Origin: Pseudomonas spelaei
GTDB lineage: Bacteria; Pseudomonadota; Gammaproteobacteria; Pseudomonadales; Pseudomonadaceae
DNA length: 64,000 bases
NCBI RefSeq assembly: GCF_009724245.1
Contig: NZ_WNNK01000019.1
Location: forward strand, 1-64,000
Direction: 5' to 3'
The notes beneath the pieces were generated by a model. The model did not search any database. It saw nothing but the letters and a program-made list of their open reading frames with translations, and was not told the DNA's origin. Position numbers and translations under genes: made by a program. This document shows, in pieces, positions 26,434-35,513 of the stretch. The first letter of the stretch is position 1. Every line of letters starts with the position of its first letter.

Positions 26434-28271
26434 TGACGACCACACTGAAAAAAATCACTTACGCTATACCCAGCATAAACGTTAGCTATTCCTTACGACT
26501 AACGGCATCTGTCTTACTTTCATGGCTGGCTTCTTTCGAGCTAAACCTTGACAAGCCTTACTGGTCAATCATGACGGCTATCATTGTTTGCTTACCCAGT
26601 GACGGCGCTGTGTTTACGAAACTCATGGCGCGCTTAGCTGGTACCCTGTGTGGTGTAGTCACAATAACAATATTTGCCAATATTAATTTTAATGATCCAA
26701 TATTGCTTTCTTTAGCAATCATTATCTGGATGTGTTTTTGTGGCTATTTAGCCGCTCTCAATGCTAGAAATCTCAGCTATTTTTTTGCACTGAGCGGCTA
26801 TACCGTAGCACTGCTTGGATTCAGTCTTTCAGCCGCCCCAGAGCCACAAACTGTATTCTTCATTACCCAAGCGCGCTTTTCAGAAGTAGTGGTAGGACTC
26901 ATTGCAGTTGCAATAATCTCTTACTTATTCCCTTCTAGAGTTGATCGGGAAAAATATGACAACGCTATCAACAAAAACAAAGCAGATATAGCTATTTTTT
27001 TTGAGCAGTGCCTTTTACCTGACAAAGACATTATCTTGACGAAGATTCACAGCCTATTAAATAGAACACTCACACTAAAACAAGTCATTGAAAACTTAAG
27101 AGCCGCTCCATTTCTTCACAAGACAGATGATAAAACCCATTACACAGTAAATATACCTGGCCGCCTACGGTCGATTATTGAATCAGCAATCTTGCACGCC
27201 TTGTATACCGATCTAAAAAAAAGTACAAGCATAGCCTCCTTGATAGATATCAATTCCAGCGAAGGGACTCCAAAATTAGAAAACCATTCACTCACAATGA
27301 AAGAGCGGTATTTTCTTTATTACTACAACAAGTCAAAACACTCAGCACTCTTTCTTAATCCCACTTCAGAATCACGCCAGGAACACCAACTGATCAAAGC
27401 CAAATACCGGGATTACAGCGAAGCTTTCCGTGGTGCACTGAGAGTGTTTTTTTCTATATCTCTAGGTGTTTTTTTCTGGCTATCTACAGACTGGACATCC
27501 GGAGTAATACTACCAATCTTGATCAGCATTATATGCTCACTATTCATCACCAACCCTATTATTGAAAAGCTTTTGATCCTGGTGGCTTTGGTTACACTGC
27601 TAGCATGTATTACGTCGTTCATATTTTTGTTTTATGCATTCATTGGTTATTCCGAAATATTTCCAGCCATCATCTCATTCTTGAGCTTTATCGTTGCGGT
27701 TTCGATTCTGCAAATGAAGGGAGAGGTTCTGTTTGCAATCCTTTTCGTATACATGATTGAGACTGTATTTTTAATCGGGTTCACCAACCCTATGACTTTT
27801 GATTTTTCGTCATTTGCGAATTCATGCCTCGCCGTACTGACTTCAATTGGCATATTGATAATTATTTTTTATTTAGTCCCTCCTGGCTCGTCAAAAAACA
27901 AGATTGCGCGAATGCGTACTGCTCTAACCAATAGGTATTGCAAGCGACTTGGCACATATGAAAGTCATCGGCTATCTGGTTATATTTACTCTATGATTCC
28001 GCACGCTGAAGCTATTCCGTCTACTCCGGAAAAAGATGCCCTACTAAAAACGGAAGTGAATGGACTGCTGATTTTAAAAACCTTGGCTGAGGCCAATGAA
28101 GCATTAGGACATCCGCTAGCATTACCAAAGACTATAGAAAGCCTTGACCAGCTTGCAGAATTTGATTTCTCCATACCTGTCATCATCGATGCTATGAATG
28201 CAGCTGCACCCGATGAGTACGTCTACTGGTGGCAGCTATACGCCATAATATCGAGAGCGTTTGACGTATAG
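26433..28271 (+). CDS. aaeB: FUSC/AaeB-family inner-membrane efflux protein
   Basis: A 612-residue protein of the fusaric acid resistance family: two blocks of about five to six hydrophobic segments (about residues 15-160 and 335-500), separated and followed by cytoplasmic domains. The start at 26433 gives a one-base overlap (TAATG) with the HlyD stop. Together with AaeX and AaeA-like proteins it should export aromatic or other organic acids. Base composition is strongly AT-rich relative to core genes, as in the upstream two genes. Confidence 0.87.
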   Translation: MTTTLKKITYAIPSINVSYSLRLTASVLLSWLASFELNLDKPYWSIMTAIIVCLPSDGAVFTKLMARLAGTLCGVVTITIFANINFNDPILLSLAIIIWMCFCGYLAALNARNLSYFFALSGYTVALLGFSLSAAPEPQTVFFITQARFSEVVVGLIAVAIISYLFPSRVDREKYDNAINKNKADIAIFFEQCLLPDKDIILTKIHSLLNRTLTLKQVIENLRAAPFLHKTDDKTHYTVNIPGRLRSIIESAILHALYTDLKKSTSIASLIDINSSEGTPKLENHSLTMKERYFLYYYNKSKHSALFLNPTSESRQEHQLIKAKYRDYSEAFRGALRVFFSISLGVFFWLSTDWTSGVILPILISIICSLFITNPIIEKLLILVALVTLLACITSFIFLFYAFIGYSEIFPAIISFLSFIVAVSILQMKGEVLFAILFVYMIETVFLIGFTNPMTFDFSSFANSCLAVLTSIGILIIIFYLVPPGSSKNKIARMRTALTNRYCKRLGTYESHRLSGYIYSMIPHAEAIPSTPEKDALLKTEVNGLLILKTLAEANEALGHPLALPKTIESLDQLAEFDFSIPVIIDAMNAAAPDEYVYWWQLYAIISRAFDV

Positions 28272-28634
28272 AAACCCAGTGCCTTCACGGGGGCTTGTGC
28301 CTCCATGCTCATAGCGTAGTAATGAAACCGCAGCCCTCCAGCTACCAGGTTTTTCTTTGCTCTATCACAGAGTTTTCGATCGAACTCTCAGATTCGTCTT
28401 ATCGACGGGGTTTCTGCTGCCGGTCTACTTTTACGGATCTTGCTTGGCTTGACGGATGAGTCTCAAAGCCGAGCAAGCTCTTTCTTATGTGATGAGCGAT
28501 TTTTTCTATGGGCGATTTTTTTGGGATGCTGATTGTTGTTTTCTGTTTGGTCACAGTTTCCTGCTGCTGCATTGAATTCCGGAATAGTCGCTAGCCCAAA
28601 GCCATTCAGACCGGCATGGGGAGCGCCTAGGGTT
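28272..28634. other. 363-base gap with one terminator-like hairpin
   Basis: No gene is seen. The arms 28439-28450 and 28466-28477 form a 12-bp stem with one G-T pair and are followed by CTCTTTCTT, a weak intrinsic-terminator candidate about 170 bases after the efflux operon. A T-rich segment (about 28501-28545) follows. Confidence 0.4.
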
Positions 28635-28823
28635 ATGGACACTTACCGAATCGAGAAAACAGATACCGGATGGGCAATGTTCAAGGCCGGGAGAGCTCGG
28701 CCGGTGATCGAAGCCGACACAAAGGGAGAGGTGGTGAGGCTTGCCGAGCAGCACCTGACGGGGACCAAGGCCTCTGTACGCTTAGTAAATGCGAACGGTA
28801 CGTTCCAAGAGTTGCGCCTGTAG
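28635..28823 (+). CDS. Small DUF2188-like protein beside the integrase fragment
   Basis: A 62-residue soluble protein (MDTYRIEKTDTGWAMFKAGRARP...KASVRLVNANGTFQELRL) with the short alpha/beta pattern of DUF2188-like proteins, in which repeated strands end in a basic residue pair. It lies six bases before the integrase fragment and probably entered with the same element. The weak upstream AGGG is the only ribosome-binding signal. Function unknown. Confidence 0.55.
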   Translation: MDTYRIEKTDTGWAMFKAGRARPVIEADTKGEVVRLAEQHLTGTKASVRLVNANGTFQELRL

Positions 28824-28829
28824 TCGAAT

Positions 28830-29232
28830 TTGAAAGTACACAGTTCTCCGAATGCATCAGTCCGCTCCCTGAGCCTGAAGGAAGGCATTGACCGCTGGCT
28901 GGAGGTTCAGCGGGTGCTCAAAGCTTCAAGCACCGTCGTTAATTACGTCAGCAAGGCTGTGCACGTTGAGAAGAAATTTGGCAAGCGTCGGATCGTCGAC
29001 ATCAGTAAAAGCGACATTGAGTTGTTTCAAGCGCAACTACTCAAACAAGGCCTGGCGCCCAAAACAGTGAACGACATTTTCACCGTCGTCCGCGGGGTCT
29101 GGGCCGATGCTTTCGGCGCCGGCATCCTGAAGGCTAATCCACTCGACCGCATCAGTAACGTCGGATCAGACGTCGACCTGGAGCACGCTGACCCCTTTAG
29201 TCGCGCCGAGATCGAGTTGATCGTCAAAAACG
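28830..29232 (+). pseudogene. Truncated tyrosine recombinase (phage-type integrase)
   Basis: About 134 residues from a TTG start cover the N-terminal core-binding helices of a phage-like integrase: SLKEGIDRWLEVQRVLKASST...FGKRRIVDISKSDIELFQAQLLKQGLAPKTVNDIFTVVRGVWADAFGAGILKANPLDRI...DPFSRAEIELI. It ends before the first catalytic Arg, so all the R-H-R-H-Y residues are gone. The open frame continues into the tRNA terminator and tRNA gene without integrase-like residues. It points toward tRNA-Ser, as expected of an element integrated at the 3' end of that tRNA. Confidence 0.85.
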
Positions 29233-29269
29233 AAAAAACCCCTGTAATCATCAATGATTACAGGGGTTT
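29233..29269 (-). terminator. Intrinsic terminator of tRNA-Ser
   Basis: A perfect 15-bp stem (29255-29269 with 29236-29250, loop of four bases), followed on the minus strand by a run of six T. It lies just downstream of the tRNA 3' end. Confidence 0.92.
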
Positions 29270-29284
29270 AGTCTTATTCAATAA

Positions 29285-29374
29285 TGGCGGAGAGATAGGG
29301 ATTCGAACCCTAGGTACCGGTGAAGGTACAACGGATTTCGAATCCGTCCCATTCGGCCACTCTGGCATCTCTCC
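29285..29374 (-). tRNA. tRNA-Ser (anticodon CGA)
   Basis: A 90-base class II tRNA including an encoded CCA. The acceptor GGAGAGA pairs with TCTCTCC. The anticodon stem ACGGA/TCCGT closes loop TTCGAAA, so the anticodon is CGA (codon UCG). A long variable arm (GTACC...GGTAC) and the T loop GGTTCGAATCC are present. Its 3' side borders an integrase fragment, so it probably served as an attachment site. Confidence 0.95.
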
Positions 29375-29384
29375 AACGGCGCGC

Positions 29385-29412
29385 ATCATAACAGCCTGTT
29401 ACCGGGAAGCAA
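29385..29412 (-). promoter_or_regulatory. Sigma-70 promoter of tRNA-Ser
   Basis: On the minus strand -35 TTGCTT (29407-29412) and -10 TATGAT (29385-29390) are 16 bases apart. The GC-rich GCGCGCC that follows is a discriminator of the stringent-control type common before stable RNA genes. The tRNA 5' end is 11 bases after the -10 box. Confidence 0.75.
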
Positions 29413-29457
29413 AGCTCTGAAGAGATTTTTTTCCGTGCTATCAGATGCTTGCGTCGA

Positions 29458-30171
29458 TTACAGCGGTACGCCAAGACGGTTGGCGACTTCTTCGTAGGCT
29501 TCAATGACGTCACCGAGCCCCTGGCGGAAGCGGTCTTTGTCCATCTTCTTGCGGGTGTCCTTGTCCCACAGGCGGCAGCCGTCCGGGCTGAATTCGTCGC
29601 CCAGGACGATGGAGCCGTCGTGGAATACGCCGAATTCGAGTTTGAAGTCCACCAGCAGCAGGCCGGCGTCGTCGAACAGTTTGCTCAGGACATCGTTGAC
29701 CTTGAGGGACAACTCCTTCATGCGCACCAGTTGCTCAGCGGTGCCCCAACCGAATGCCACGACGTGGGATTCGTTGATGAACGGGTCGCCCTTGGCGTCG
29801 TCCTTGAGGAACAGTTCGAAGGTGTAAGGGTTGAGCTTGAGGCCTTCTTCCACGCCCAGGCGCTTGACCAGGCTGCCGGCGGCGTAGTTACGCACGACGC
29901 ACTCGACCGGGATCATGTCGAGTTTTTTCACCAGGCATTCGTTGTCGCCCAACAGTTTGTCGAATTGGGTCGGAATACCGGCCGCTTCGAGTTTCTGCAT
30001 GATGAAGGCGTTGAATTTGTTGTTCACCATGCCTTTACGGTCGAGCTGTTCGATGCGCTTGCCGTCGAACGCCGAGGTGTCGTTGCGAAACAGCAGGATC
30101 AAGCGGTTGGCGTCGTCGGTCTTGTAAACCGATTTGGCTTTACCGCGGTAGAGTTCTTCACGTTTTTCCAT
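29458..30171 (-). CDS. purC: Phosphoribosylaminoimidazole-succinocarboxamide synthase (SAICAR synthetase)
   Basis: A 237-residue cytoplasmic enzyme of purine synthesis that joins CAIR and aspartate with ATP hydrolysis. Diagnostic segments are present: LYRGKAKSVYKTDD near the start, RNDTSAFDGKR, VVRNYAAGSLVKRLG and VDFKLEFGVFHDG. The length equals the usual 236-237 residues. It lies at the end of a cluster on this strand with an MBL hydrolase, bamC and dapA upstream, the common Pseudomonas order dapA-bamC-MBL-purC. Confidence 0.97.
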   Translation of the reverse strand: MEKREELYRGKAKSVYKTDDANRLILLFRNDTSAFDGKRIEQLDRKGMVNNKFNAFIMQKLEAAGIPTQFDKLLGDNECLVKKLDMIPVECVVRNYAAGSLVKRLGVEEGLKLNPYTFELFLKDDAKGDPFINESHVVAFGWGTAEQLVRMKELSLKVNDVLSKLFDDAGLLLVDFKLEFGVFHDGSIVLGDEFSPDGCRLWDKDTRKKMDKDRFRQGLGDVIEAYEEVANRLGVPL

Positions 30172-30199
30172 GATGGGCTCCGCTTGCTAAGTAGGTGGG

Positions 30200-30958
30200 C
30201 TAGGCGATGTGTCGCCAGTCGAGCCCTGAATCTTGATCGGCCAGTTGCAGCCAGTCCGGGTCGCACCCAAGGGTGTCGACAAAACATTGCCGGGCAAGCG
30301 TCGGCAGGTTGTTCTTGCTGCTCAGGTGGGCCAGGACCAGGTGTTGCAGGTCTTGCCAGCCCAACTCATACACCAGGTACGCCGCCTGGTGGTTGTTCAA
30401 ATGTCCCAACTCCCCGCCCACCCGTTGCTTGAGAAAGTACGGGTAGTGACCGCGTGCAAGCAGGTCACGGCAGTGGTTGGACTCGATCATCAATGCATCA
30501 AGGTCCCGGTAACCGTCCAGCACCCTGGAGCAGTAGGAACCCAGGTCGGTGAGCAAGCCGAAACGGCGCTCACCGTCACTGAACACATACTGCGTGGGCT
30601 CCTGGGCGTCGTGAGCCACGGCAATCACGTCGATGCTCAGGGCACCGACTTGCAGTTGCTCGCCACCGGCCAGGAAACCTGCGGGTTCAATAGGTTTGCG
30701 CATCCCGCGCAAGGTACCGCGACTCAGGTAGACCGGAAGATTGTAGCGCCGAGACAGCAAACCCACGCCATGCACGTGGTCGGCATGTTCGTGGGTCACC
30801 AGAATCGCGCTCAGCTGCGCGGGGTGAACCCCCAGGCGCAGCAAGCGCCGCTCGGTTTCCCGCAGGGAGAAACCACAATCTACCAGGACGTACGTGTCGT
30901 CGTGGGCTACAAGCGTGCCGTTCCCTTGGCTACCGCTGCCGAGAACGGCAAAACGCAT
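30200..30958 (-). CDS. MBL-fold metallo-hydrolase, YycJ/WalJ-like
   Basis: A 252-residue cytoplasmic protein of the metallo-beta-lactamase fold. MRFAVLGSGSQGNGTLV opens it, the metal motif VTHEHADHVHG (about residues 55-65) is canonical HxHxDH, and HLNNHQAAYLV and LAHLSSKNN carry later ligands. The family includes exonuclease-like WalJ/YycJ proteins of Gram-positives; the Pseudomonas role is not established. It ends 29 bases before purC and starts 4 bases after bamC, so it is part of the dapA-bamC-purC unit. Confidence 0.92.
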   Translation of the reverse strand: MRFAVLGSGSQGNGTLVAHDDTYVLVDCGFSLRETERRLLRLGVHPAQLSAILVTHEHADHVHGVGLLSRRYNLPVYLSRGTLRGMRKPIEPAGFLAGGEQLQVGALSIDVIAVAHDAQEPTQYVFSDGERRFGLLTDLGSYCSRVLDGYRDLDALMIESNHCRDLLARGHYPYFLKQRVGGELGHLNNHQAAYLVYELGWQDLQHLVLAHLSSKNNLPTLARQCFVDTLGCDPDWLQLADQDSGLDWRHIA

Positions 30959-30962
30959 CGGA

Positions 30963-32078
30963 TCAGCCCAGGTTGTCCTGAATCGCGCCCAACACTTTGC
31001 GCGCCACTTCTGCCGGCGCCACGGTGTTGATGTTTTTCTCGACGGTGACCTGCACGCTCTCGCCGACCTTGCTCAAACGAACCTGATAACGCTCGGCGCG
31101 AGTTTCGACTTCTTCCTTGGTCGGTGTGCTACCGAACAATTTGCTGAAGAAACCTGGCTCTTCATCTTTCCTCTCGGCTTTTTCGGCCAAGTTGATGTAG
31201 TACAGGCCCAGGCTGCGGTTGATGTCTTCAACCCGCCATTGACCCTTTTCCAGCGCACGGCCAACACTCGACCATGCACGGTCCAGGTCTTCACCCAGGT
31301 TCAGTACGACGTTGCCGCTGCCGTCTTCGCTGAGGCTGACACGGCTAGGCGTGTCAAAACTGCCTGCGGCGAGCAGGGAGACAGACCCGCCCTTCTCGGA
31401 GATGCGGCTCATGCTGGCAAGCATTTCGTCCACCAACGCGGAATCAACACCGGTGTTGACCGAGCGCGTGGTGAAGTCGACGTCGGCCGTGCTGCCCGCA
31501 GGACGCTGGGCACTGACCACATAGACTTCACTGGTATTACGCTGCACGCCTGGCTCGATGCGCACCCGAATACGGGTTTCGCCGTCGCCAGCCACACCGC
31601 CGGCTTGCAGGCGCTTGGCCATTGTGGCCGACAGTTCGCTCGGGTGCTGCCACGCCGTGGTGAACTCACCGGTTTGCGGGCGCTGTTGATCCATGCGAAA
31701 GCCGTTGTCCTGGAAGAACTGCACGGCCACCGGCCAGACTTCGGCAGGTGGGCGCTGGGCCATGATCCAACGTGAGTCACCGCTCTTCTGCAGGCTGTAG
31801 TCGCTGGCATCGGCCACGGCCGAGATCGGCTGTGGGCGCGGTACTTCGAATTCGCCCTTGAAGGTGTCGTCCGCGACGTTGCGCGGAATTGGCAGCAACG
31901 GGTCAAGACGCTTGGCGACAGTGACATCCGGCGGCAGCTGCATCGGTTTGGAGGGTTGTGCTTCCAGGTAATCGCTGCCGCGGTCACGGAAGTAGCCTTC
32001 CGGGCCCCAGATCCAACCGCAGCCACTGGTGCTGGAGATAATCAAGGCAAGTGCGGAAAGTCCGGCCAATCGCTTCAT
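30963..32078 (-). CDS. bamC: Outer-membrane protein assembly factor BamC (NlpB)
   Basis: A 371-residue lipoprotein of the BAM complex that inserts beta-barrel proteins in the outer membrane. The signal peptide ends with lipobox ISSTSGC near residue 20; the N-terminal unstructured part (QLPPDVTVAKRLDPLLPIP) binds BamD in the E. coli protein, and two helix-grip domains follow. It lies 17 bases downstream of dapA, as in E. coli. Confidence 0.95.
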   Translation of the reverse strand: MKRLAGLSALALIISSTSGCGWIWGPEGYFRDRGSDYLEAQPSKPMQLPPDVTVAKRLDPLLPIPRNVADDTFKGEFEVPRPQPISAVADASDYSLQKSGDSRWIMAQRPPAEVWPVAVQFFQDNGFRMDQQRPQTGEFTTAWQHPSELSATMAKRLQAGGVAGDGETRIRVRIEPGVQRNTSEVYVVSAQRPAGSTADVDFTTRSVNTGVDSALVDEMLASMSRISEKGGSVSLLAAGSFDTPSRVSLSEDGSGNVVLNLGEDLDRAWSSVGRALEKGQWRVEDINRSLGLYYINLAEKAERKDEEPGFFSKLFGSTPTKEEVETRAERYQVRLSKVGESVQVTVEKNINTVAPAEVARKVLGAIQDNLG

Positions 32079-32095
32079 GCGTAGTGCTTCCTCAA

Positions 32096-32974
32096 TTAAA
32101 CCAGGACGCCGGACTGGCGCAGGGCCTGTCGCAGCGGTTCGTGACAGGCTTCGCTGAGCCAGGTGAGCGGCAGACGGATACCGTCCGGCATCAGGCCCAT
32201 CTCATGCAGCGCCCATTTCACGGGAATAGGGTTGGATTCGATAAACAGGGTCTTGTTGAGCGGCATCAGCGTCTCGTGGATCGCACGTGCAGTGACCGCG
32301 TCACCGGCGATGGCGGCGGCGCACAGCTCGCTCATGGCACGCGGGGCAACGTTGGCGGTCACCGAAATATTGCCTTTGCCACCCAGTAGGATCAGCTCGA
32401 CAGCGGTCGCGTCATCACCGGAATACACCAGGAAGTCGCTGCTCACACCGGCGAGGATATCCTTCGCACGCTGCATGTCGCCGGTAGCTTCCTTGATGCC
32501 GATGATGTTCGGCACGGAGGACAGGCGAATCACCGTCTCGGCCTTCATGTCGCACGAGGTGCGACCGGGAACGTTGTAGAGGATCTGCGGGATGTCTACG
32601 GCTTCGGCGATGGTGCGGAAATGCTGGTACAAGCCTTCCTGAGTCGGCTTGTTGTAGTACGGCGTCACCAGCAGGCAGGCATCGGCGCCGGCTTTCCTGG
32701 CGTTTTTGGTCAATTCGATCGCTTCGCGGGTCGAATTCGCGCCTGTGCCTGCGATCACGGCAATACGCCCTGCAACGCGCTTGACCACGTACTCGATCAC
32801 CTGGATGTGTTCTTCCACATCAAGCGTGGCCGACTCACCCGTGGTGCCGACCGCCACAATGGCGTTGGTGCCCTCTTGCAGGTGGAAGTCCACCAGTTTG
32901 CCCAGGCTGTCCCAGTCGAGATTACCTTGTGCATCCATGGGTGTGACCAGTGCCACCATACTGCCCGCAATCAT
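32096..32974 (-). CDS. dapA: 4-hydroxy-tetrahydrodipicolinate synthase
   Basis: A 292-residue class I aldolase-type enzyme that condenses pyruvate with aspartate semialdehyde for lysine and peptidoglycan synthesis. The Schiff-base Lys is in NIIGIKEATGDMQRAKDIL (about residue 161), the catalytic Tyr in LLVTPYYNKPTQEGLY (about 133), and GTTGESATL supplies Thr residues. The start at 32974 is fixed by AGGAGCGG upstream; the open frame to 33022 has no such signal. Confidence 0.97.
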   Translation of the reverse strand: MIAGSMVALVTPMDAQGNLDWDSLGKLVDFHLQEGTNAIVAVGTTGESATLDVEEHIQVIEYVVKRVAGRIAVIAGTGANSTREAIELTKNARKAGADACLLVTPYYNKPTQEGLYQHFRTIAEAVDIPQILYNVPGRTSCDMKAETVIRLSSVPNIIGIKEATGDMQRAKDILAGVSSDFLVYSGDDATAVELILLGGKGNISVTANVAPRAMSELCAAAIAGDAVTARAIHETLMPLNKTLFIESNPIPVKWALHEMGLMPDGIRLPLTWLSEACHEPLRQALRQSGVLV

Positions 32975-33235
32975 GCAACCGCTCCTGCCGGAAAAAGAGA
33001 GCGGTAATGGTACTGGCGCCAAGATGCTTGCACAAGCGAAGTACCGTATGAGTACGCGTTATGGATCAACTTAGTCGCCCGCAATGCCATCATTGAGGCA
33101 AAGAAGGGTTTGATGAAGGCGATAACGTAATGAAAACGCCACCTCCTAGCCCTTGGCGATGGTTTTCGCTACCCTTCATCCTTTGATTGATACCGCTGTC
33201 ATCGTATCGACCGCTCATCGCTTTAGGAAGGCTGC

Positions 33236-33796
33236 ATGTCCACCCCCACAGTCCGCGAACAATTCCTTGTCATCAGTGCCCTTGGCGCCAACCCCATGGA
33301 GCTGACTAACGTCCTGTGCCGCGCCAGCCATGAAAATCGCTGCGCCGTCGTGACCTCCCGCCTGACCCGCCATGGCGAGTGCAGCGCGCTGGTCCTGCAG
33401 ATTTCCGGAACCTGGGATGCCTTGGCACGTTTGGAAACCGGCTTGCCAGGCCTGGCCAAGAAACACGACTTCACCGTCAACGTGGTACGCAGTGCAGCGC
33501 TGGAGAACCGTCCTCAGGCCCTGCCTTACGTGGCTTATGTCAGTTCGGCCTACCGTTCGGACATCGTCAACGAGCTGTGCCAGTTCTTTATCGACCATAA
33601 CGTCGAGCTGGAAAACCTGACCTGCGACACCTATCAGGCTCCCCAGACCGGCGGCACCATGCTTAATGCCACTTTCACCGTGACCTTGCCGGCCGGCGTG
33701 CAGATCAGTTGGCTGCGCGACCAGTTCCTGGATTTCGCCGATGCCCTGAACCTCGATGCACTGATCGAGCCATGGCGCCCACAGAACCCAATGTAA
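33236..33796 (+). CDS. ACT-domain regulator, glycine cleavage system transcriptional repressor GcvR type
   Basis: A 186-residue protein with two tandem ACT domains (about residues 10-80 and 92-175): FLVISALGANPMELTNVLCRASHENRCAVVTSRL and YVAYVSSAYRSDIVNELCQFFIDHNVELENL. This is the GcvR family, which in E. coli binds GcvA and represses gcv when glycine is low. It is divergent from dapA and precedes bcp by ten bases, the usual Pseudomonas arrangement. Confidence 0.9.
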   Translation: MSTPTVREQFLVISALGANPMELTNVLCRASHENRCAVVTSRLTRHGECSALVLQISGTWDALARLETGLPGLAKKHDFTVNVVRSAALENRPQALPYVAYVSSAYRSDIVNELCQFFIDHNVELENLTCDTYQAPQTGGTMLNATFTVTLPAGVQISWLRDQFLDFADALNLDALIEPWRPQNPM

Positions 33797-33806
33797 GGAA
33801 GCTTTC

Positions 33807-34280
33807 ATGGCTGTAGTCATCGACAAACCGGTAGCCGACTTCGAAGCCCAGGCCACCAGCGGGCAGACCTTCAGCCTTTCCGGGCTCAAGGGCAAGCAAG
33901 TAGTGATCTACTTCTACCCGAAAGACAGCACTCCGGGTTGCACCACCGAAGGCCAGGGTTTCCGTGACCAGTACGCAGCGTTCAAGGCCGCCAACACGGA
34001 AGTGTTTGGTGTGTCCCGGGACAGCGTTAAGTCCCATGAGAACTTCAAGGGCAAGCAGGAATTCCCCTTCGAGCTGATCAGCGACAAGGACGAGGCTGTC
34101 TGCCAGCTGTTTGATGTGATCAAGCTGAAGAAGCTATACGGCAAGGAATACCTGGGTGTTGATCGCAGCACCTTTCTCATCGACAAGGATGGGGTGCTGC
34201 GTCAGGAATGGCGTGGCGTGAAAGTGCCAGGGCATGTGGATGCTGTTTTGGCGGCGGCGCAGGCATTGAGCAAGGCTTGA
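33807..34280 (+). CDS. bcp: Thioredoxin-dependent thiol peroxidase of the Bcp/PrxQ family
   Basis: A 157-residue peroxiredoxin with the peroxidatic Cys45 in YPKDSTPGCTTEG. The resolving Cys found five residues later in E. coli Bcp is missing (GCTTEGQGF); the only other Cys is in EAVCQLF (about residue 96). It may use that Cys or an external thiol. It reduces hydrogen and organic peroxides in the cytoplasm. It is probably co-transcribed with the upstream ACT gene, ten bases away. Confidence 0.95.
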   Translation: MAVVIDKPVADFEAQATSGQTFSLSGLKGKQVVIYFYPKDSTPGCTTEGQGFRDQYAAFKAANTEVFGVSRDSVKSHENFKGKQEFPFELISDKDEAVCQLFDVIKLKKLYGKEYLGVDRSTFLIDKDGVLRQEWRGVKVPGHVDAVLAAAQALSKA

Positions 34281-34300
34281 TTACGGCGGTGGCTGTTAGA

Positions 34301-34380
34301 TAGCTATCGCAGGCAAGCCAGCTCCCACATCTGATGCAACTCGGGCAATCATGTGGGAGCTGGCTTGCCTGCGATGGGGC
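34301..34380. repeat. REP pair, reversed arm order
   Basis: The arms TCGCAGGCAAGCCAGCTCCCACA and TGTGGGAGCTGGCTTGCCTGCGA appear in the order opposite to 7346-7435, so the conserved CCCACA/TGTGGG ends face each other. It lies between convergent bcp and the PerM gene. Confidence 0.9.
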
Positions 34381-34400
34381 CATCAGCCCCACCCCATCGA

Positions 34401-35474
34401 TTAAAGTAATGGCGCAACTACAGGTTCTTGCCGCGGCCACGCATCCAGCACGGCCTTGAACAACGTCGCCAGGGGAATTGCAAAGAACACCCCCCAGAAT
34501 CCCCACAGACCGCCAAACAACAATACCGCACAGATGATCGCCACCGGATGCAGGTTCACCGCCTCGGAGAACAGCAGCGGTACCAGCACGTTGCCATCCA
34601 GCACCTGAATAATGCCGTAGACCGCCATCAGGTAGATGAACTGGTCGCTCCAGCCCCACTGGAACAACGCTATCAACAACACCGGCACCGTCACCACCAC
34701 GGCACCGACATAGGGCACCACCACTGACACACCGACCAGCAGTGCCAACAGGGCCGCATAATTCAGCCCCAACGCGACAAAGCCAATGTAGGTCACGCCA
34801 CCGCAAATAAAGATCTCAATGACCTTGCCACGAATGTAGTTGGCGATCTGCCGGTTCATTTCCTGGGCGACACGGGTAATCAGCGCCCGCTCCCGTGGCA
34901 AATACCCACGCACCCAGCGACCGATCATTTCCCGGTCCTTGAGAAAGAAGAACACCAGGATCGGTACCAGTACCAGGTAGATCATGATGTTGACCAGCAG
35001 CGGCAGGCTCGACAGCGAAAATGTCAGCGCCCATTGCCCGAACTTTCCGATCTCGCCCCGTGCCACTTCAATGGCCTGCAACACTTGCTCGTCCGACACC
35101 AGATGCGGATAGCGTTCAGGCAATAGCAGCAACAGCGACTGCCACTTGGCGAGCATGCCCGGCAGTTCGTTGAACAGGGTGATCACCTGATGCCACAACA
35201 GCGGCACGACCACCACGATAAACACCAGAAGCGCGCCCATGAACAAGGCAAACACCAGGCCCACCGCGGCCCCGCCGGGCAGTCGCAAACGCTCCAGGAT
35301 AGTCACCAGGCCTTGCATCAGGTAAGCCAGCACCATCCCCGCCAAGACAGGCGCCAGCATGCCACCCAAGGTCAGTACGGCAGTGAAGGCCAGAAACAGC
35401 AGAACAGCCAGCACCACGGCTTCCTCGTCGGAGAAATAGCGCTGAATCCAGTCACGTAACACTTTGAACATCAA
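34401..35474 (-). CDS. AI-2E family transporter (PerM-like membrane protein)
   Basis: A 357-residue inner-membrane protein with about eight hydrophobic segments and the family's central hydrophilic part (SDEQVLQAIEVARGEIGKF). The C-terminal GLNYAALLALLVGVSVVVPYVGAVVVTVPVLLIALFQ and ENVLVPLLFSEAVNLHPVAII-like stretch are typical. The family includes TqsA and PerM and sodium/proton antiporters; the substrate of this member is unknown. A TusA-like gene is 39 bases upstream on the same strand. Confidence 0.9.
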   Translation of the reverse strand: MMFKVLRDWIQRYFSDEEAVVLAVLLFLAFTAVLTLGGMLAPVLAGMVLAYLMQGLVTILERLRLPGGAAVGLVFALFMGALLVFIVVVVPLLWHQVITLFNELPGMLAKWQSLLLLLPERYPHLVSDEQVLQAIEVARGEIGKFGQWALTFSLSSLPLLVNIMIYLVLVPILVFFFLKDREMIGRWVRGYLPRERALITRVAQEMNRQIANYIRGKVIEIFICGGVTYIGFVALGLNYAALLALLVGVSVVVPYVGAVVVTVPVLLIALFQWGWSDQFIYLMAVYGIIQVLDGNVLVPLLFSEAVNLHPVAIICAVLLFGGLWGFWGVFFAIPLATLFKAVLDAWPRQEPVVAPLL

Positions 35475-35513
35475 TCAACCTCGGGCAATGGGGACAAGCA
35501 CACTCGAAAGGTT

